Shown here: positions 8,707-17,770 of the stretch, piece by piece | Numbering within the stretch: the stretch's first letter is position 1 | Layout of the letters: the number at the start of each line of letters is the position of its first letter | Assembly (NCBI GenBank): GCA_020072565.1 | Contig: JAIQGI010000002.1 | Span: 1-64,000 of the forward strand | From: Terriglobia bacterium | GTDB lineage: Bacteria; Acidobacteriota; UBA6911 | Reading direction: 5' to 3' | DNA: 64,000 bases | Program-made: the position numbers and the translations under genes | The notes under the pieces: model-generated | Told to the model about the DNA's origin: nothing | Database searches by the model: none | The model's input: only the letters and a program-made list of their open reading frames with translations

Positions 8707-9735
8707 ATGATCATCATATGTGAGACCAAAGCAACTGAGGCGCAAATCAACGCAATTCAGCAAAAAATACGCGAGGCGGGCCTGGAAGTGCACCGGTCCG
8801 ATGGAGTCGAACACACGGTGCTCGGTGTTGTGGGCGACCGCAGTCTTCTGGACGTGAGCGCATTTGCCCTTATCCCCGGCGTCCGCGATGTGGTGCCGGT
8901 ATCTACTCCCTACAAACTGGCCAGCCGCGAATTCCATCCGGACGACACGTTGGTCCATGTCGGTGAGGCGGTCGTGGTGGGCGGAAGCGAGGTGATTGTC
9001 ATGGCGGGGCCGTGCGCGGTCGAGAGCGAGGAGCAGATCGAAGCCAGCGCGGAATTTGCGGCCCGATGCGGCGCACGGGTTTTGCGTGGCGGGGCCTTCA
9101 AGCCGCGGTCGTCACCCTACTCTTATCAGGGCTTGGGAGTCGAGGGGCTGAAAATGCTGCGCCGCGCTGCCGACCGACACGGACTGGCTGCGGTGACAGA
9201 GGTCATGACCATAGAGCAGATCGACATAGTGCGCGAATATACCGACGTCTTTCAGGTGGGAGCGCGCAACATGCAAAACTACCCGCTCCTCACTGCGCTC
9301 GGGCAGGCAGGGAAGCCGGCCCTCCTCAAACGCGGCATGTCTGCGACCATCCAGGAGTGGCTGATGAGCGCCGAATACATCCTGACGGCGGGGAACCCGG
9401 ACGTGATACTCTGCGAGCGCGGCATTCGCACGTTCGAAACCGCAACGCGCAACACCCTGGACTTGTCGGCGGTACCTGTGGTCGAGCACTTGTCTCATTT
9501 GCCTGTCATCGTAGATCCCAGCCATGGAGTCGGCAACCGCCGATTTGTCGTGCCCATGGCGCGGGCAGCAATAGCTGCGGGTGCTGACGGCATACTGGTA
9601 GAAATCCATCCCGACCCCGATAAAGCCCTGTCCGATGGACCGCAATCCCTGACATTCGAAGAGTTCGAGGCGCTCATGAATCGATGCCGAATCATCAGCA
9701 CCACCATAGGACGGCGCTTGGCGAGAGCGAGGTGA
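8707..9735 (+). CDS. aroF: 3-deoxy-7-phosphoheptulonate (DAHP) synthase, type I-beta
   Basis: A 342-residue enzyme joining phosphoenolpyruvate and erythrose 4-phosphate, the first step of the shikimate pathway. Residues 1-~70 form the ferredoxin-like regulatory domain known from Thermotoga-type DAHP synthases. The barrel follows with '[13 protein letters not shown]', '[19 protein letters not shown]', '[12 protein letters not shown]', '[21 protein letters not shown]', 'CERGIRTFE', 'VDPSHGVG' and '[17 protein letters not shown]', which together hold the substrate and metal ligands. The start is the ATG at 8707 (AGGAGA six bases upstream); the longer open frame covers the leader region. It lies one base before tyrA, behind the Tyr leader. 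In this family the N-terminal domain often mediates Tyr or Phe feedback, so control may act at both enzyme and RNA level. Confidence 0.95.
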   Translation: MIIICETKATEAQINAIQQKIREAGLEVHRSDGVEHTVLGVVGDRSLLDVSAFALIPGVRDVVPVSTPYKLASREFHPDDTLVHVGEAVVVGGSEVIVMAGPCAVESEEQIEASAEFAARCGARVLRGGAFKPRSSPYSYQGLGVEGLKMLRRAADRHGLAAVTEVMTIEQIDIVREYTDVFQVGARNMQNYPLLTALGQAGKPALLKRGMSATIQEWLMSAEYILTAGNPDVILCERGIRTFETATRNTLDLSAVPVVEHLSHLPVIVDPSHGVGNRRFVVPMARAAIAAGADGILVEIHPDPDKALSDGPQSLTFEEFEALMNRCRIISTTIGRRLARAR

Positions 9736-9736
9736 A

Positions 9737-10882
9737 ATGAAAGACGCGAAGATCACGATTATCGGCTGCGGATTGCTCGGGGGTTCGGCTGCCCTGGCTC
9801 TCAAACGGCGCCGGCCCGACTGGGCCGTGGCATGTATTGACCTCGCCGAGCGTCTCCCGGCCATCCGGGAGGCGGGAATCACCGATGAAGTCGGAACTCC
9901 GGAGGATCTGGCGCGCCACTTGCCGGAGAGCTCCTTTGTTCTTCTGGCGATGCCCGTGCCTGCGATTATGGAGACCATCGAGCGTATTCGCCCCCATTTG
10001 CGGGCCGGCGCCATCGTCACTGATGTGGGGAGCACCAAGCAACAGATCATGGCGAAAGCTCAAGCGCTGATGCCTCCCGGGACTCATTTCATCGGCGGGC
10101 ATCCTATGGCTGGATCTGAGCGCTCGGGGGTTGAGGCAGCGGACCCGCTTTTATTCAGCGATCGCGTCTATGTCCTCTGCCCGTACCCGGACACGCCGGC
10201 CGACGTGCTGTTATCAGTGATGAATCTGGTAGAAGACCTGCTGGCACTGCCGATCACCATCGATCCCGAGGAACACGACCGGATCATGGCCATGGTCAGT
10301 CATCTGCCCCAACTGATCGCCGTCGCGCTGATGCATGCGGCGCAGTCTGAGGATGCCACACATGATATGTTGGATAAGCTTGCCGGGCGCGGGTTCATGG
10401 ACATGACACGCCTTGCAGCATCTGACTACGGGATCTGGATGGGGATCCTGGAGACCAACAAAGCGGCGATCCGGGAATCATCCGACCGATTTGTCAGAAG
10501 TCTTGCCGCGCTGCTTGATAAAATGGTCGCCGGCGATGCCGCCCTGATGTGGGAGGAGGTCTGCCGGCGCCGCCGCCAGATGGGAGTGGACAGTTTGCCT
10601 CGAATGCGGAAGCCGGACTACCGCAGCATTATTGACCGCTGCGATAAACAGATACTGGGCGCGCTTGGCCACCGCATGCAGGTTGCGCGCAGGATCGGAC
10701 GCCTGAAATCACACCAGCAGGCGCCCGTCTCGGATCCTGACAGGGAACGGCGCATGGTTGCCCAGCGCGGGGAATGGGGGAAGGCGCTCGGCCTGCCGCC
10801 AGAGCTGATCAACGAACTTTTTGCGGTAATCATCAGACACAGTACCCACATTCAGGCTACGGAACGTGGAGCTGCGCCATGA
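9737..10882 (+). CDS. tyrA: prephenate dehydrogenase-chorismate mutase fusion
   Basis: A 381-residue bifunctional enzyme for the Tyr branch. Residues 1-~290 are prephenate dehydrogenase: Rossmann motif '[12 protein letters not shown]', '[11 protein letters not shown]', and '[21 protein letters not shown]' with the catalytic His. Residues ~295-381 are an AroQ-type chorismate mutase ('[30 protein letters not shown]', then 'DPDRERRM'). The order is dehydrogenase first and mutase last, the opposite of the Escherichia coli TyrA fusion. No ACT domain is seen. It starts one base after the aroF stop with GAGGTG ahead, and its stop overlaps the mntP start (ATGA). It should be co-transcribed and co-attenuated with aroF. 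Confidence 0.93.
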   Translation: MKDAKITIIGCGLLGGSAALALKRRRPDWAVACIDLAERLPAIREAGITDEVGTPEDLARHLPESSFVLLAMPVPAIMETIERIRPHLRAGAIVTDVGSTKQQIMAKAQALMPPGTHFIGGHPMAGSERSGVEAADPLLFSDRVYVLCPYPDTPADVLLSVMNLVEDLLALPITIDPEEHDRIMAMVSHLPQLIAVALMHAAQSEDATHDMLDKLAGRGFMDMTRLAASDYGIWMGILETNKAAIRESSDRFVRSLAALLDKMVAGDAALMWEEVCRRRRQMGVDSLPRMRKPDYRSIIDRCDKQILGALGHRMQVARRIGRLKSHQQAPVSDPDRERRMVAQRGEWGKALGLPPELINELFAVIIRHSTHIQATERGAAP

Positions 10883-11445
10883 GCTGGCCGAGCCTGCTCG
10901 CGGTCGCAATCGCATTGGCGATGGACGCCTTCGCTGTTGCAATCGTCGCGGGACTGTCGCTTCAGCCGCTGACGGGGCGCCATGTCTTCCGCCTCGCCTT
11001 CCACTTCGGCCTGTTTCAGGCGCTGATGCCGACGCTGGGTTGGGCCGCGGGCTCGGCAGTCCACCGTTACACCGCGTCCTTTGACCACTGGGCCGCTTTC
11101 GGTCTGCTCGCCATCGTCGGTTGCAGGATGATCATGGGCGCCCTGCGCGGAGGCGAGGAAAAACGGGCCGCGAGTGATCCGACCTCAGGTTGGGACTTGG
11201 TTTTGCTCTCGATCGCGACCAGCATCGATGCGCTGGCCGTCGGCCTTTCCCTGGCCATGATCGGTTCACCGATCGTCGTCCCGGCGCTGGTCATCGGGGC
11301 GGTGGCGGCTGGTCTCACGACGGTGGGAATGGTACTGGGCCGGCGGATCGGCGCCCTGTGGGGCAAGCGCGTAGAGGTTCTAGGCGGATTCGTCCTCATC
11401 GCCATCGGCATCAGGATCGTGGTGAACCACATCCTTGGGCCATGA
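10879..11445 (+). CDS. mntP: manganese efflux pump MntP
   Basis: A 188-residue, six-helix inner-membrane protein of the MntP (formerly DUF204) family that exports Mn2+. The two internal repeats each carry the Asp-containing helix: 'IALAMDAFAVAIVAG' near the N terminus and 'IATSIDALAVGLSLAM' in the second half. It starts inside the tyrA stop (ATGA), so translation is coupled. MntP genes are often led by a Mn riboswitch; here none is visible and expression should follow the aromatic promoter. DAHP synthases are divalent-metal enzymes, which gives a possible but unproven reason for the pairing. Confidence 0.9.
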   Translation: MSWPSLLAVAIALAMDAFAVAIVAGLSLQPLTGRHVFRLAFHFGLFQALMPTLGWAAGSAVHRYTASFDHWAAFGLLAIVGCRMIMGALRGGEEKRAASDPTSGWDLVLLSIATSIDALAVGLSLAMIGSPIVVPALVIGAVAAGLTTVGMVLGRRIGALWGKRVEVLGGFVLIAIGIRIVVNHILGP

Positions 11446-13055
11446 GCCTGCCTGGTACCGACGTTCGTCGGCCAAGAAAAACGACGAGTTCAGCGGTGCA
11501 AACAGAAACCGGTGATTTTCGAATCGACCCACCCTACTCCAGCCGGGAAAGGCGCAAGCGCTCTTATCAAATATCTGCCTGGATCGCGCTTCTCGGTACC
11601 GGCCTGGCTTTGCGCCTGATCGCCATCGACAGCCGGGGCCTGTGGAGCGACGAAGCCTGGCGAGTCTGGGCGGCTCGTCTGCCGTCCGTCTTGGACGTTC
11701 TGCACGTCGCCTGGGCCCAGCCGCCGTCAGCCCCACTTTACTGGCTGGGCTTGCATTTCTGGATCGAGCTGTTCGGCCATGGTGATGTAGCGGTGCGGCT
11801 GTTCTCTGTCATCCCATCGGTGGCAAACATTCCCGCCATCTTCGGGCTTGGCCGTCTTCTCGCAGGATCTCGGGCCGGGTGGATCGCCGCAATCCTGCTC
11901 ACGGTTGCGCCTATGGCGGTCGAGATTGGCCAGGAAGCCACCATGTATGCCTGGACCATGCTTGTCGCCACCCTGGCGCTGGCAGCAGGGTGGCTCTGGC
12001 TGCAGGCCGGCAAGGGCGGGGCACGCTACCTCGCGTGCGGCGCGCTTTTGGTCTACCTCCACTATTTGGGCCCTTTACTCCTCGCCTGGTTTTTCCTCGC
12101 CGGGCTGCTGGCATGCCGGGAGTCGGGCCGCCGCGGTTTCGCATCACATCTGAGCCCCGGTACCTGGATCCGCGGACACGCCCTGCTGGCCTTAATCTGG
12201 CTGCCATGGGCGTTCGCCATGAGCGGACGGATCGCCGACCGTTGGCCTGAACTTCGCCAATTGCGGCACCTGGTCGGGTGGAACGATCTGTACCGCGCTG
12301 CGGCTCATCTGGTGCTCTCCGCCAGTCCGCAAAGCTTCTGGCCACCAATGCTGGTGGTTGCCCTCGTGGCAGGCGGCGGCTTGTTTTTGGCCTGGACATG
12401 CCAGCGCGCCCGACCGCGATCCGCAGTATTGCTATGTGCGCTGATCGCTTTCGGTACCGTAAGCACGCTCCTGGGCACATCGGCGCTCACCAAGGCGTGG
12501 CTGTTCCAGCCCCGCTTTCTGACATTGGTCCTGCCTCTGCTGCTTTCCATGTCAGCGCTGGGACTCGCTGCCCCGTCCGCCGGCCGGAACCAACGCGCGG
12601 TCCTGGTCGGGCTGGCGTGTTTTTGGCTGGGGGTGCAGATCGCGGGATTATCGACCTTCTACGCCCGTCCCGTGCACGGTCGCGACGGTATGCGCGAGAT
12701 CGGAGCGTGGCTCACGGCCGCCGTCGCCCCCGGGGATGTCGTCGTGGGCAACCACCCGCTCCTGCTCTGGAGCGTCGCACAGTACTACTCCGGCCGTCTC
12801 CAAGGCCTGCCCACCGACTGGGATGTGCGCCGGGGCTATCCATTGCTGCCCCCATCGCAGCCCGCTTGGGTGCAGGCCCAGCAGGCTGCCGTGGCCAGTG
12901 TTGTGGGCGCGGCCCCGCGCCTCTGGGTTCTCTATCTTCCGACGGTCGATCCGGATCGAGCGTTATTGGCCTCTATCCAGAAGTGTTATCGCCCGGCTGC
13001 CACGCGCACCTACCCTTTGCTTACCGTTTATTTGTTTACCAAGCGGGTGCCGTGA
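11442..13055 (+). CDS. GT-C membrane glycosyltransferase (PMT-like)
   Basis: A 537-residue polytopic protein of the dolichyl-phosphate-mannose mannosyltransferase-like superfamily. A cytoplasmic N-terminal ~45 residues precede the first helix. Then comes 'RGLWSDEAWRVW', whose DE pair is the GT-C catalytic signature, followed by about ten hydrophobic segments ('LLAGSRAGWIAAILLTVAPMAVEIGQEATMYAW' region) and a C-terminal soluble domain of ~130 residues ending in 'LLTVYLFTKRVP'. It uses a lipid-linked sugar in this family; the acceptor is unknown. The ATG overlaps the mntP stop (ATGA), making it the fourth gene of the aroF operon although its function is unrelated. Confidence 0.8.
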   Translation: MSLPGTDVRRPRKTTSSAVQTETGDFRIDPPYSSRERRKRSYQISAWIALLGTGLALRLIAIDSRGLWSDEAWRVWAARLPSVLDVLHVAWAQPPSAPLYWLGLHFWIELFGHGDVAVRLFSVIPSVANIPAIFGLGRLLAGSRAGWIAAILLTVAPMAVEIGQEATMYAWTMLVATLALAAGWLWLQAGKGGARYLACGALLVYLHYLGPLLLAWFFLAGLLACRESGRRGFASHLSPGTWIRGHALLALIWLPWAFAMSGRIADRWPELRQLRHLVGWNDLYRAAAHLVLSASPQSFWPPMLVVALVAGGGLFLAWTCQRARPRSAVLLCALIAFGTVSTLLGTSALTKAWLFQPRFLTLVLPLLLSMSALGLAAPSAGRNQRAVLVGLACFWLGVQIAGLSTFYARPVHGRDGMREIGAWLTAAVAPGDVVVGNHPLLLWSVAQYYSGRLQGLPTDWDVRRGYPLLPPSQPAWVQAQQAAVASVVGAAPRLWVLYLPTVDPDRALLASIQKCYRPAATRTYPLLTVYLFTKRVP

Positions 13056-13098
13056 CGCCTGCCGGCGTTGAATGAGTCGGTGAGTAAGGGCTCCTGGA

Positions 13099-13614
13099 TT
13101 AGTCGAGAATCAACTCGTATTTCTCTTCCACAACGTCTACGCCCCAATGTCTGCCGGCTTTCTCTTCCACCCTCTTAAATCCGGCCGACCGGTAAAGGTG
13201 TGCAGCGGTAGTGAGCGCACTCACGGTCCAGAGTATGATGGATCGATAGTCGCAAGTCTTGCAGAAGGCCACCGCCTCGCTCATCAGCTTTTTGCCAAGG
13301 CCGATGCCCCTGGCACTGGGATCGACGAGGAACCAGCGGAGCTGGGCCACTTGCGGGGATGATGCCACGATCGCGATACAACCTACGATCCTGCCGTCGC
13401 GCTCCGCGATCCACAGCCGCTCCCGCTTGGACCCGGAGCGCGCAAAATCGGAGAGGGGGCCTGCCACATATGCCTCAAATGTGTGGTCAAATCCGTACTC
13501 TTGGGCGTACAGAATGCCGTGGAGGTAGACCACGAAGCCAATGTCCCCCGGCATCAGGTTGGTACGAAGCGTCACGGCTCCTGCTGAGCCGGATGAAGTG
13601 CCGCTCCCCTGCAT
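13099..13614 (-). CDS. GNAT-family N-acetyltransferase
   Basis: A 171-residue acetyltransferase. The acetyl-CoA site shows as 'LRWFLVDPSARGIGLGKKLMSEAVAFCK' (R/Q-x-x-G-x-G/A pattern), followed by 'IILWTVSALTTAAHLYRSAGFKRVEE', the usual last strands of the fold. Similar proteins occur as the second half of MarR-GNAT fusions; here it stands alone. I chose the ATG at 13614. A TTG four codons upstream is possible. It is convergent with the GT-C gene. The substrate is unknown. Confidence 0.8.
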   Translation of the reverse strand: MQGSGTSSGSAGAVTLRTNLMPGDIGFVVYLHGILYAQEYGFDHTFEAYVAGPLSDFARSGSKRERLWIAERDGRIVGCIAIVASSPQVAQLRWFLVDPSARGIGLGKKLMSEAVAFCKTCDYRSIILWTVSALTTAAHLYRSAGFKRVEEKAGRHWGVDVVEEKYELILD

Positions 13615-13735
13615 ATCTGGACCCAATTTAAGATTAACAGGTTTCGATCTCCCCGGTTACCATTGCCTGTGGTGGTGTTCACTACCGAGCAAAGATCGGG
13701 CCATCTCTGGGAAACATCTTACAATTGTTCCGCTG

Positions 13736-13935
13736 TGAGATACTCCCCGAAATTTGGACCAGCGCCTAAGGTGTAAAATCTCTATCGACCAAACGGAGGG
13801 TCGATGGGAAAGCAGCGTAGGCGGTTCAGTGCGGCTTTCAAGGCAAAGGTAGCGTTCGAAGCCATCAAGGGACAACGAACGGTTCGGGAGATCTCCTCCA
13901 CCTTTGAGGTGCACCCCAGTCGAGTGACGCGCTGA
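13736..13935 (+). mobile_element. remnant of an IS3-family insertion sequence (left end and start of orfA)
   Basis: TGAGATACTCCCCGAAATTT (from 13736) looks like a terminal inverted repeat of an IS3-type element. It is followed about 50 bases later by the first 43 codons of a typical OrfA. No orfB, no DDE domain and no matching right end follow, because the sequence turns into an unrelated membrane-protein gene by 13963. The exact right break cannot be placed. Confidence 0.65.
13804..13935 (+). pseudogene. truncated IS3-family transposase OrfA
   Basis: Reading from the ATG at 13804 (GGAGGG just upstream) gives MGKQRRRFSAAFKAKVAFEA, then 'IKGQRTVREISSTFEVHPSRVTR' and TGA. This is the helix-turn-helix start of an IS3-group OrfA, in which the position after '(S/T)RVT' is usually followed by QWK and about 50 more residues. 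Here a stop and loss of the rest leave 43 codons, so it is not functional. Confidence 0.75.
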
Positions 13936-13962
13936 CTCGTTAGCCAGCCGAGCGAAACGCTG

Positions 13963-14517
13963 ATGGCAACCCAACGGGTATCATTATCGAGATCATTGGC
14001 CGTGAGCATTCCGGCAGTGTGGATTTCCAGCCTCCTCTGTTTCTACCTCTTGGAATTCCGTGACGGCGTTCTCCTTCGAACGCTCGGACCCACGTGGACG
14101 TATCTGCTGGTCGGGTCGGCCTACCCGCTCATTGTCGCGTTTCCGTTGTCCAGGTTGGTTTCAACGAGGCGACAGGGGCGGTTTGTCGTCGCTTTCGGTG
14201 GTCTCTTCATAGCAGCCATCGCGCTGATGGCCGTATGCCTGAGACTGGTTCCTGGATTGGTGGGTGGCTACGCGGCAGGAGTATTAGCAGTGTCATGTTT
14301 AGGGTGTGGAATTTCTTATTACCTGAACCGACGGTCGAACTTCATCATGATCGGATCCCTACTGGCTTGCTGGACGTTTCTGGGCGACTTCACGGGATAT
14401 AACACAAGACACATGCTGGGCGGGTTAGAAGGCGTCATGGCCTATGCCAGTATCTACAGCGTGTTCCTGGGCTCAGGCCTCGGGGCAATTCTCTGGTACG
14501 TGCAGAGAGGTGGATGA
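13963..14517 (+). CDS. small membrane protein of unknown function
   Basis: A 184-residue protein with about five to six hydrophobic helices ('IPAVWISSLLCFYLLEF', 'TWTYLLVGSAYPLIVAFPLS', 'FVVAFGGLFIAAIALMAVCL', 'AAGVLAVSCLGCGISYYL', 'YASIYSVFLGSGLGAILWYV'). I recognise no family. It begins 27 bases after the IS3 remnant, with no clear Shine-Dalgarno, so its original 5' end may have been lost to the insertion. It may be a hitch-hiker in the accessory patch. Confidence 0.5.
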   Translation: MATQRVSLSRSLAVSIPAVWISSLLCFYLLEFRDGVLLRTLGPTWTYLLVGSAYPLIVAFPLSRLVSTRRQGRFVVAFGGLFIAAIALMAVCLRLVPGLVGGYAAGVLAVSCLGCGISYYLNRRSNFIMIGSLLACWTFLGDFTGYNTRHMLGGLEGVMAYASIYSVFLGSGLGAILWYVQRGG

Positions 14518-14628
14518 ACGACTGTGACGCCGTGATCTGCGGAAGCGCGGCTCGGGGTCTGCACGAGTCTGACGGGTCGCTCGCGTGGAGCCGGTCGGGT
14601 CAAGGCAGTCAGTTACGGCGGAGGTCAA

Positions 14629-15747
14629 ATGCGAAAAGCAGCAGGCTTGACCATGTTTTTGTGCTCGCTCCTTTTCATATTGGAGGCGCCCGACGCCAAT
14701 GAACCCGGCGCCAAACAGCTGGATCCATTATTCGCCGCGATCAATTCGAGTAACGCGCCGGGCGCGGCGGTGATTGTTCTAAAGGACGGGCATAAGATCT
14801 TCGAGCGCGGCTACGGAGTAACCGATCTGCGCACGCTGCACAGGATCGACGAGCACACCAACTTCCGCCTGGCGTCCGTAACCAAACAGTTTACCGCCAT
14901 GGCCATCATGTTGCTCGTCCACGATGGCAAGCTTAGTTATGACACCCGCCTGACCGACATCTTTCCCGACTTTCCCGCATACGGGAAGGCCATCACCATC
15001 CGCAACCTCCTCAACCACTCGTCCGGCCTTCTCGATTACGAGAATCTGATGCCGAGGTATGACTTCAAAACTGCGGCAGAACAGATTCCCCAGATCCAGG
15101 ACGGCGAGGTGCTTGAACTGATGAAGTCCCAAAAGATCACAAAGTTTGCGCCCGGCACGCAGTGGGACTACTGCAACTCCGGCTATGTGGTCCTCGGAGT
15201 CATCGTCGGGAAAACATCGGGAAAGCAGTTCAGTGAATTTCTGCACGATCGGATCTTCGCGCCCCTGAAGATGAGCGGGACCGTCGTCTACCAGAGAGGC
15301 AAGAACGAAGTACCGAATCGTGCATACGGCCACGGGCGCGACAACGGCGTATGGCGGCAAACGGATCAGAGTCCGACCTCGGCTACCCTCGGAGATGGAG
15401 GTGTGTATTCCTCGCTGGAGGACCTGGCCAGGTGGGATCGAGCGCTGCGTGACCATACGCTGCTGAGCAAATCAGAGATGCAAGCCGCGATCACGCCGGT
15501 GAAAGTCGCCAGCCATTCGGTCGTGGAGCCCGACGGATCGCCGGCGGAGTACGGCTTCGGGTGGTTTCTGAATTCGTATCGGGGTCGCGCGAGGATGTGG
15601 CACTACGGGGAGACCATTGGGTTCAGGACCGCCATCCAGCACTTCACGGATGACAGGCTCACGATCATTATTCTCTGCAATCGCAGCGACATGAATCCCA
15701 CAGCCCTCGCGCTGAAGATAGCCGACCTATATCTTCTGCCTACCTGA
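14629..15747 (+). CDS. serine beta-lactamase-like hydrolase (PBP4*/class C fold)
   Basis: A 372-residue exported serine hydrolase. A signal peptide (~22 residues) is followed by the three family motifs: S-V-T-K in 'LASVTKQFTAMAIMLL' (nucleophile Ser), Y-C-N in 'WDYCNSGYVVLG', and H-Y-G in 'MWHYGETIGF'. 'NLLNHSSGLLDYE' and 'GDGGVYSSLEDLARWDRAL' are also typical. These proteins are usually esterases or D-amino peptidases rather than true beta-lactamases. The start has GGAGG five bases upstream. It is a single gene in the accessory patch. Confidence 0.9.
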   Translation: MRKAAGLTMFLCSLLFILEAPDANEPGAKQLDPLFAAINSSNAPGAAVIVLKDGHKIFERGYGVTDLRTLHRIDEHTNFRLASVTKQFTAMAIMLLVHDGKLSYDTRLTDIFPDFPAYGKAITIRNLLNHSSGLLDYENLMPRYDFKTAAEQIPQIQDGEVLELMKSQKITKFAPGTQWDYCNSGYVVLGVIVGKTSGKQFSEFLHDRIFAPLKMSGTVVYQRGKNEVPNRAYGHGRDNGVWRQTDQSPTSATLGDGGVYSSLEDLARWDRALRDHTLLSKSEMQAAITPVKVASHSVVEPDGSPAEYGFGWFLNSYRGRARMWHYGETIGFRTAIQHFTDDRLTIIILCNRSDMNPTALALKIADLYLLPT

Positions 15748-15888
15748 AAGCAGGTAATACCCCTGTCATGGGATGGTTGTAGGCTCAGGGGCCGGACGCT
15801 GGATTTATCTGCCACGCCATCCCTTTTCCGGGTGTCCTGCCAGAGCAGCTCGGAGCGGTGATTTCGAGAGGTCAGGAAGTCAACATGA

Positions 15889-16941
15889 TTAATCAAGCAC
15901 GGACCTGAGGGCCCGGGAGGCCTTTGTTGCAGTACGGAATCGCGCCGGCGGCGAGCCGAATTCACGCTTGAAAGCCCGATTGAAAGCTGCCTCGGATTCG
16001 TAACCCACTTCGAGCGCAATTTGTGCCACGCTCCAGCTTGTGGTCGACAACTTCTGCATGCCCAGCTGAAGCCGCCAGCGCGTCAGGTAGGTCATAGGGG
16101 GCTCACCCAGGTATTGCCTGAACCGTTCCGCTAACACCGAACGTGAAACACCTACTTCTTCGGCGAGTTTCGCGATCGTCCATGGATGGGCCGGCTTCCG
16201 GTGCAGAAACGCCAGGGCCTTCCCGACCTGCTCGTCTCGGGCTCCGGCCAGCCACCCGGTCTGACTCGGCGGCAGTTCCGCGATGTAACGCCGCAGTGTC
16301 TCCACAAACAGCACCTCGGAGAGCTTCGCGAGTACGGCCTCTGCTCCTGCACGAGAGGCGTCCGCTTCGCCGACCGAGTATAGTATCGAGTTCTCCAGCC
16401 ATCGGCCCGCTGCGTCATTGCGGATGTTTACCGTAAGGAGTCGCGGGAGACCGCTGAGAAAAACCTGTGCGAGCCGCGGCTCGCACGCCATGTAGCCGCA
16501 TATGAATCTCGTAATCTCGCCTCCTCCGCCCATCCGCGAAATCTTCAGTCCTTGTGAAAGGACCCGTTCGAATTCCTTTGCGGCATCCACCGGCCGGCTC
16601 GGTCGCCCGTTGCCCATGATGTGCGCGTCACCGTGTGGGAAAATCACGATATTGCCCGCCTCAAGAGACGTCATGGCACCGTCTTCAAGGCCCGCATAGG
16701 CTCTTCCCTCAATCAACAGGTGGTAAATAATGACGTGCCCTGCGCCCGGGACAAGATGCGGGACTAGGACGCTCGAGGCCGGCGAACGAATACTCCAGGG
16801 CTCCGAGAACTCGGCGTTATAGAACATCGCCCCCTCGAGTTTGACTGTCTTTAGCACCTCAGACAAAACATCCACACGGCCCCCGAAAATGCCATCCGGA
16901 TTACCTGCAAACCCAACCGGACCTTTGATCAAGGATATCAT
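15889..16941 (-). CDS. AraC-family regulator with N-terminal cupin
   Basis: About 350 residues. The N-terminal ~190 residues form a cupin sensor ('VLSEVLKTVKLEGAMFYNAEFSEPW', 'GNIVIFPHGDAHIMG', 'CGYMACEPRLAQVFLSGLPRLL'), as in the cupin_6 AraC group. The C-terminal ~100 residues carry two helix-turn-helix motifs ('WTIAKLAEEVGVSRSVLAERFRQYLGEPPMTYLTRWRL' and 'VAQIALEVGYESEAAFNRAFKREFGSPPARFR'). The start is uncertain: ATG at 16941, TTG at 16962, or GTG at 16875, the last giving the length usual for relatives. It diverges from the tautomerase/NTF2-like pair and probably regulates it. Confidence 0.88.
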   Translation of the reverse strand: MISLIKGPVGFAGNPDGIFGGRVDVLSEVLKTVKLEGAMFYNAEFSEPWSIRSPASSVLVPHLVPGAGHVIIYHLLIEGRAYAGLEDGAMTSLEAGNIVIFPHGDAHIMGNGRPSRPVDAAKEFERVLSQGLKISRMGGGGEITRFICGYMACEPRLAQVFLSGLPRLLTVNIRNDAAGRWLENSILYSVGEADASRAGAEAVLAKLSEVLFVETLRRYIAELPPSQTGWLAGARDEQVGKALAFLHRKPAHPWTIAKLAEEVGVSRSVLAERFRQYLGEPPMTYLTRWRLQLGMQKLSTTSWSVAQIALEVGYESEAAFNRAFKREFGSPPARFRTATKASRALRSVLD

Positions 16942-17102
16942 GCCGCACCATGCTGCAATCAAGAAAGCCGGACGCTCGGGTAAGGTGCACGCCGCGGTTC
17001 CACTGCATACTGGACCAGGTTGGATCGGACGACAGCGGACGGATCGGGTATCCGCCTCGGGGCCGTCCGGACAAACCTAAAACGCAAAGGAGATCAAAAA
17101 CC

Positions 17103-17318
17103 ATGCCGCTGATTCAGGTCAAAATGATCGAGAAAGTGTTTACACCCGCGCAGAAACAGGAACTCATCACTAGGCTGACGGACGCAATGGTGTCCGTGGA
17201 AGGCGAGCCCCTGCGTCCCTACACCTTGGTAATACTCGAGGACGTCGCAAGCGGGGAGTGGGCAGTTGGCGGGAAGTCCTTCACTACCGAAGCGGTCCAC
17301 GCCATGGCCGCGAAGTGA
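17103..17318 (+). CDS. 4-oxalocrotonate tautomerase-family enzyme
   Basis: A 71-residue tautomerase. The second residue is Pro (MPLIQVKMIEKVF), which becomes the catalytic amino-terminal proline after Met removal. 'TPAQKQELITRLTDAMVSVEGEPLRPYTLVILEDV' matches the short tautomerase fold. The start is ATG 17103 with AAAGGAG ten bases before it; the longer frame upstream is in the intergenic region. It is followed 26 bases later by an NTF2-like gene and diverges from the AraC regulator. A role in degradation of an aromatic or keto compound is plausible; the substrate is unknown. Confidence 0.88.
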   Translation: MPLIQVKMIEKVFTPAQKQELITRLTDAMVSVEGEPLRPYTLVILEDVASGEWAVGGKSFTTEAVHAMAAK

Positions 17319-17344
17319 AGTCGGGGAGGAAAGGAGAAAGATAG

Positions 17345-17770
17345 ATGAGCTCTATCGCATCAGTAGCAGAATCTGCCATACCCAAGACAAAACCAGGAGC
17401 AACGAAGGAGGAAAGGGAAGTGGCTTCGACGAAAGACGTTCTAGACCACCACTTGAAGTGTTTTGGGGAGGGTGACCTCAAGGGCCTCCTCTCTGACTAT
17501 GCGCCGGGTACCGTCCTGTTCCTGTCGGACGGGCCGCTCAGGGGAGCCGACGCGCTAAGACCGTTCTTCCAGGCGCTGTTTGCGGAGTTTGGAAAACCTG
17601 GCGCAGCGTTCAGCCTGAGACAGCAGTCCGTCGAGGGCGACTATGCCTATATCCTGTGGAGCGCGGAGACCGCTGAGAATGTGTACGAGTTGGGAACCGA
17701 CACGTTCGTCGTGCGGGACGGCAAGATCGTGGCCCAATCTTTCGCCGGCAAGATTACGCCCAAAGGCTAA
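17345..17770 (+). CDS. SnoaL/NTF2-like protein
   Basis: A 141-residue cone-shaped alpha+beta barrel protein of the NTF2-like superfamily. Family pattern: N-terminal helix 'VLDHHLKCFGEGDLKGLLSDYAPGTVLF', 'GPLRGADALRPFFQALFAEF', then strands 'AYILWSAETAENVYELGTDTFVVRDGKIVAQSF'. Members are either small isomerases/hydrolases or ligand binders. AAGGAG precedes the ATG. It is probably co-transcribed with the tautomerase under the divergent AraC regulator. Confidence 0.8.
   Translation: MSSIASVAESAIPKTKPGATKEEREVASTKDVLDHHLKCFGEGDLKGLLSDYAPGTVLFLSDGPLRGADALRPFFQALFAEFGKPGAAFSLRQQSVEGDYAYILWSAETAENVYELGTDTFVVRDGKIVAQSFAGKITPKG

Noticed and set aside
10774-10878. Mn riboswitch (yybP-ykoY) before mntP
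   Set aside because: mntP starts inside the tyrA stop codon and the preceding bases are coding for the chorismate mutase domain.
14629-15747. true beta-lactamase (antibiotic resistance)
   Set aside because: The motifs fit the broad serine-hydrolase family; without closer similarity to known class C enzymes a resistance role is not supported.
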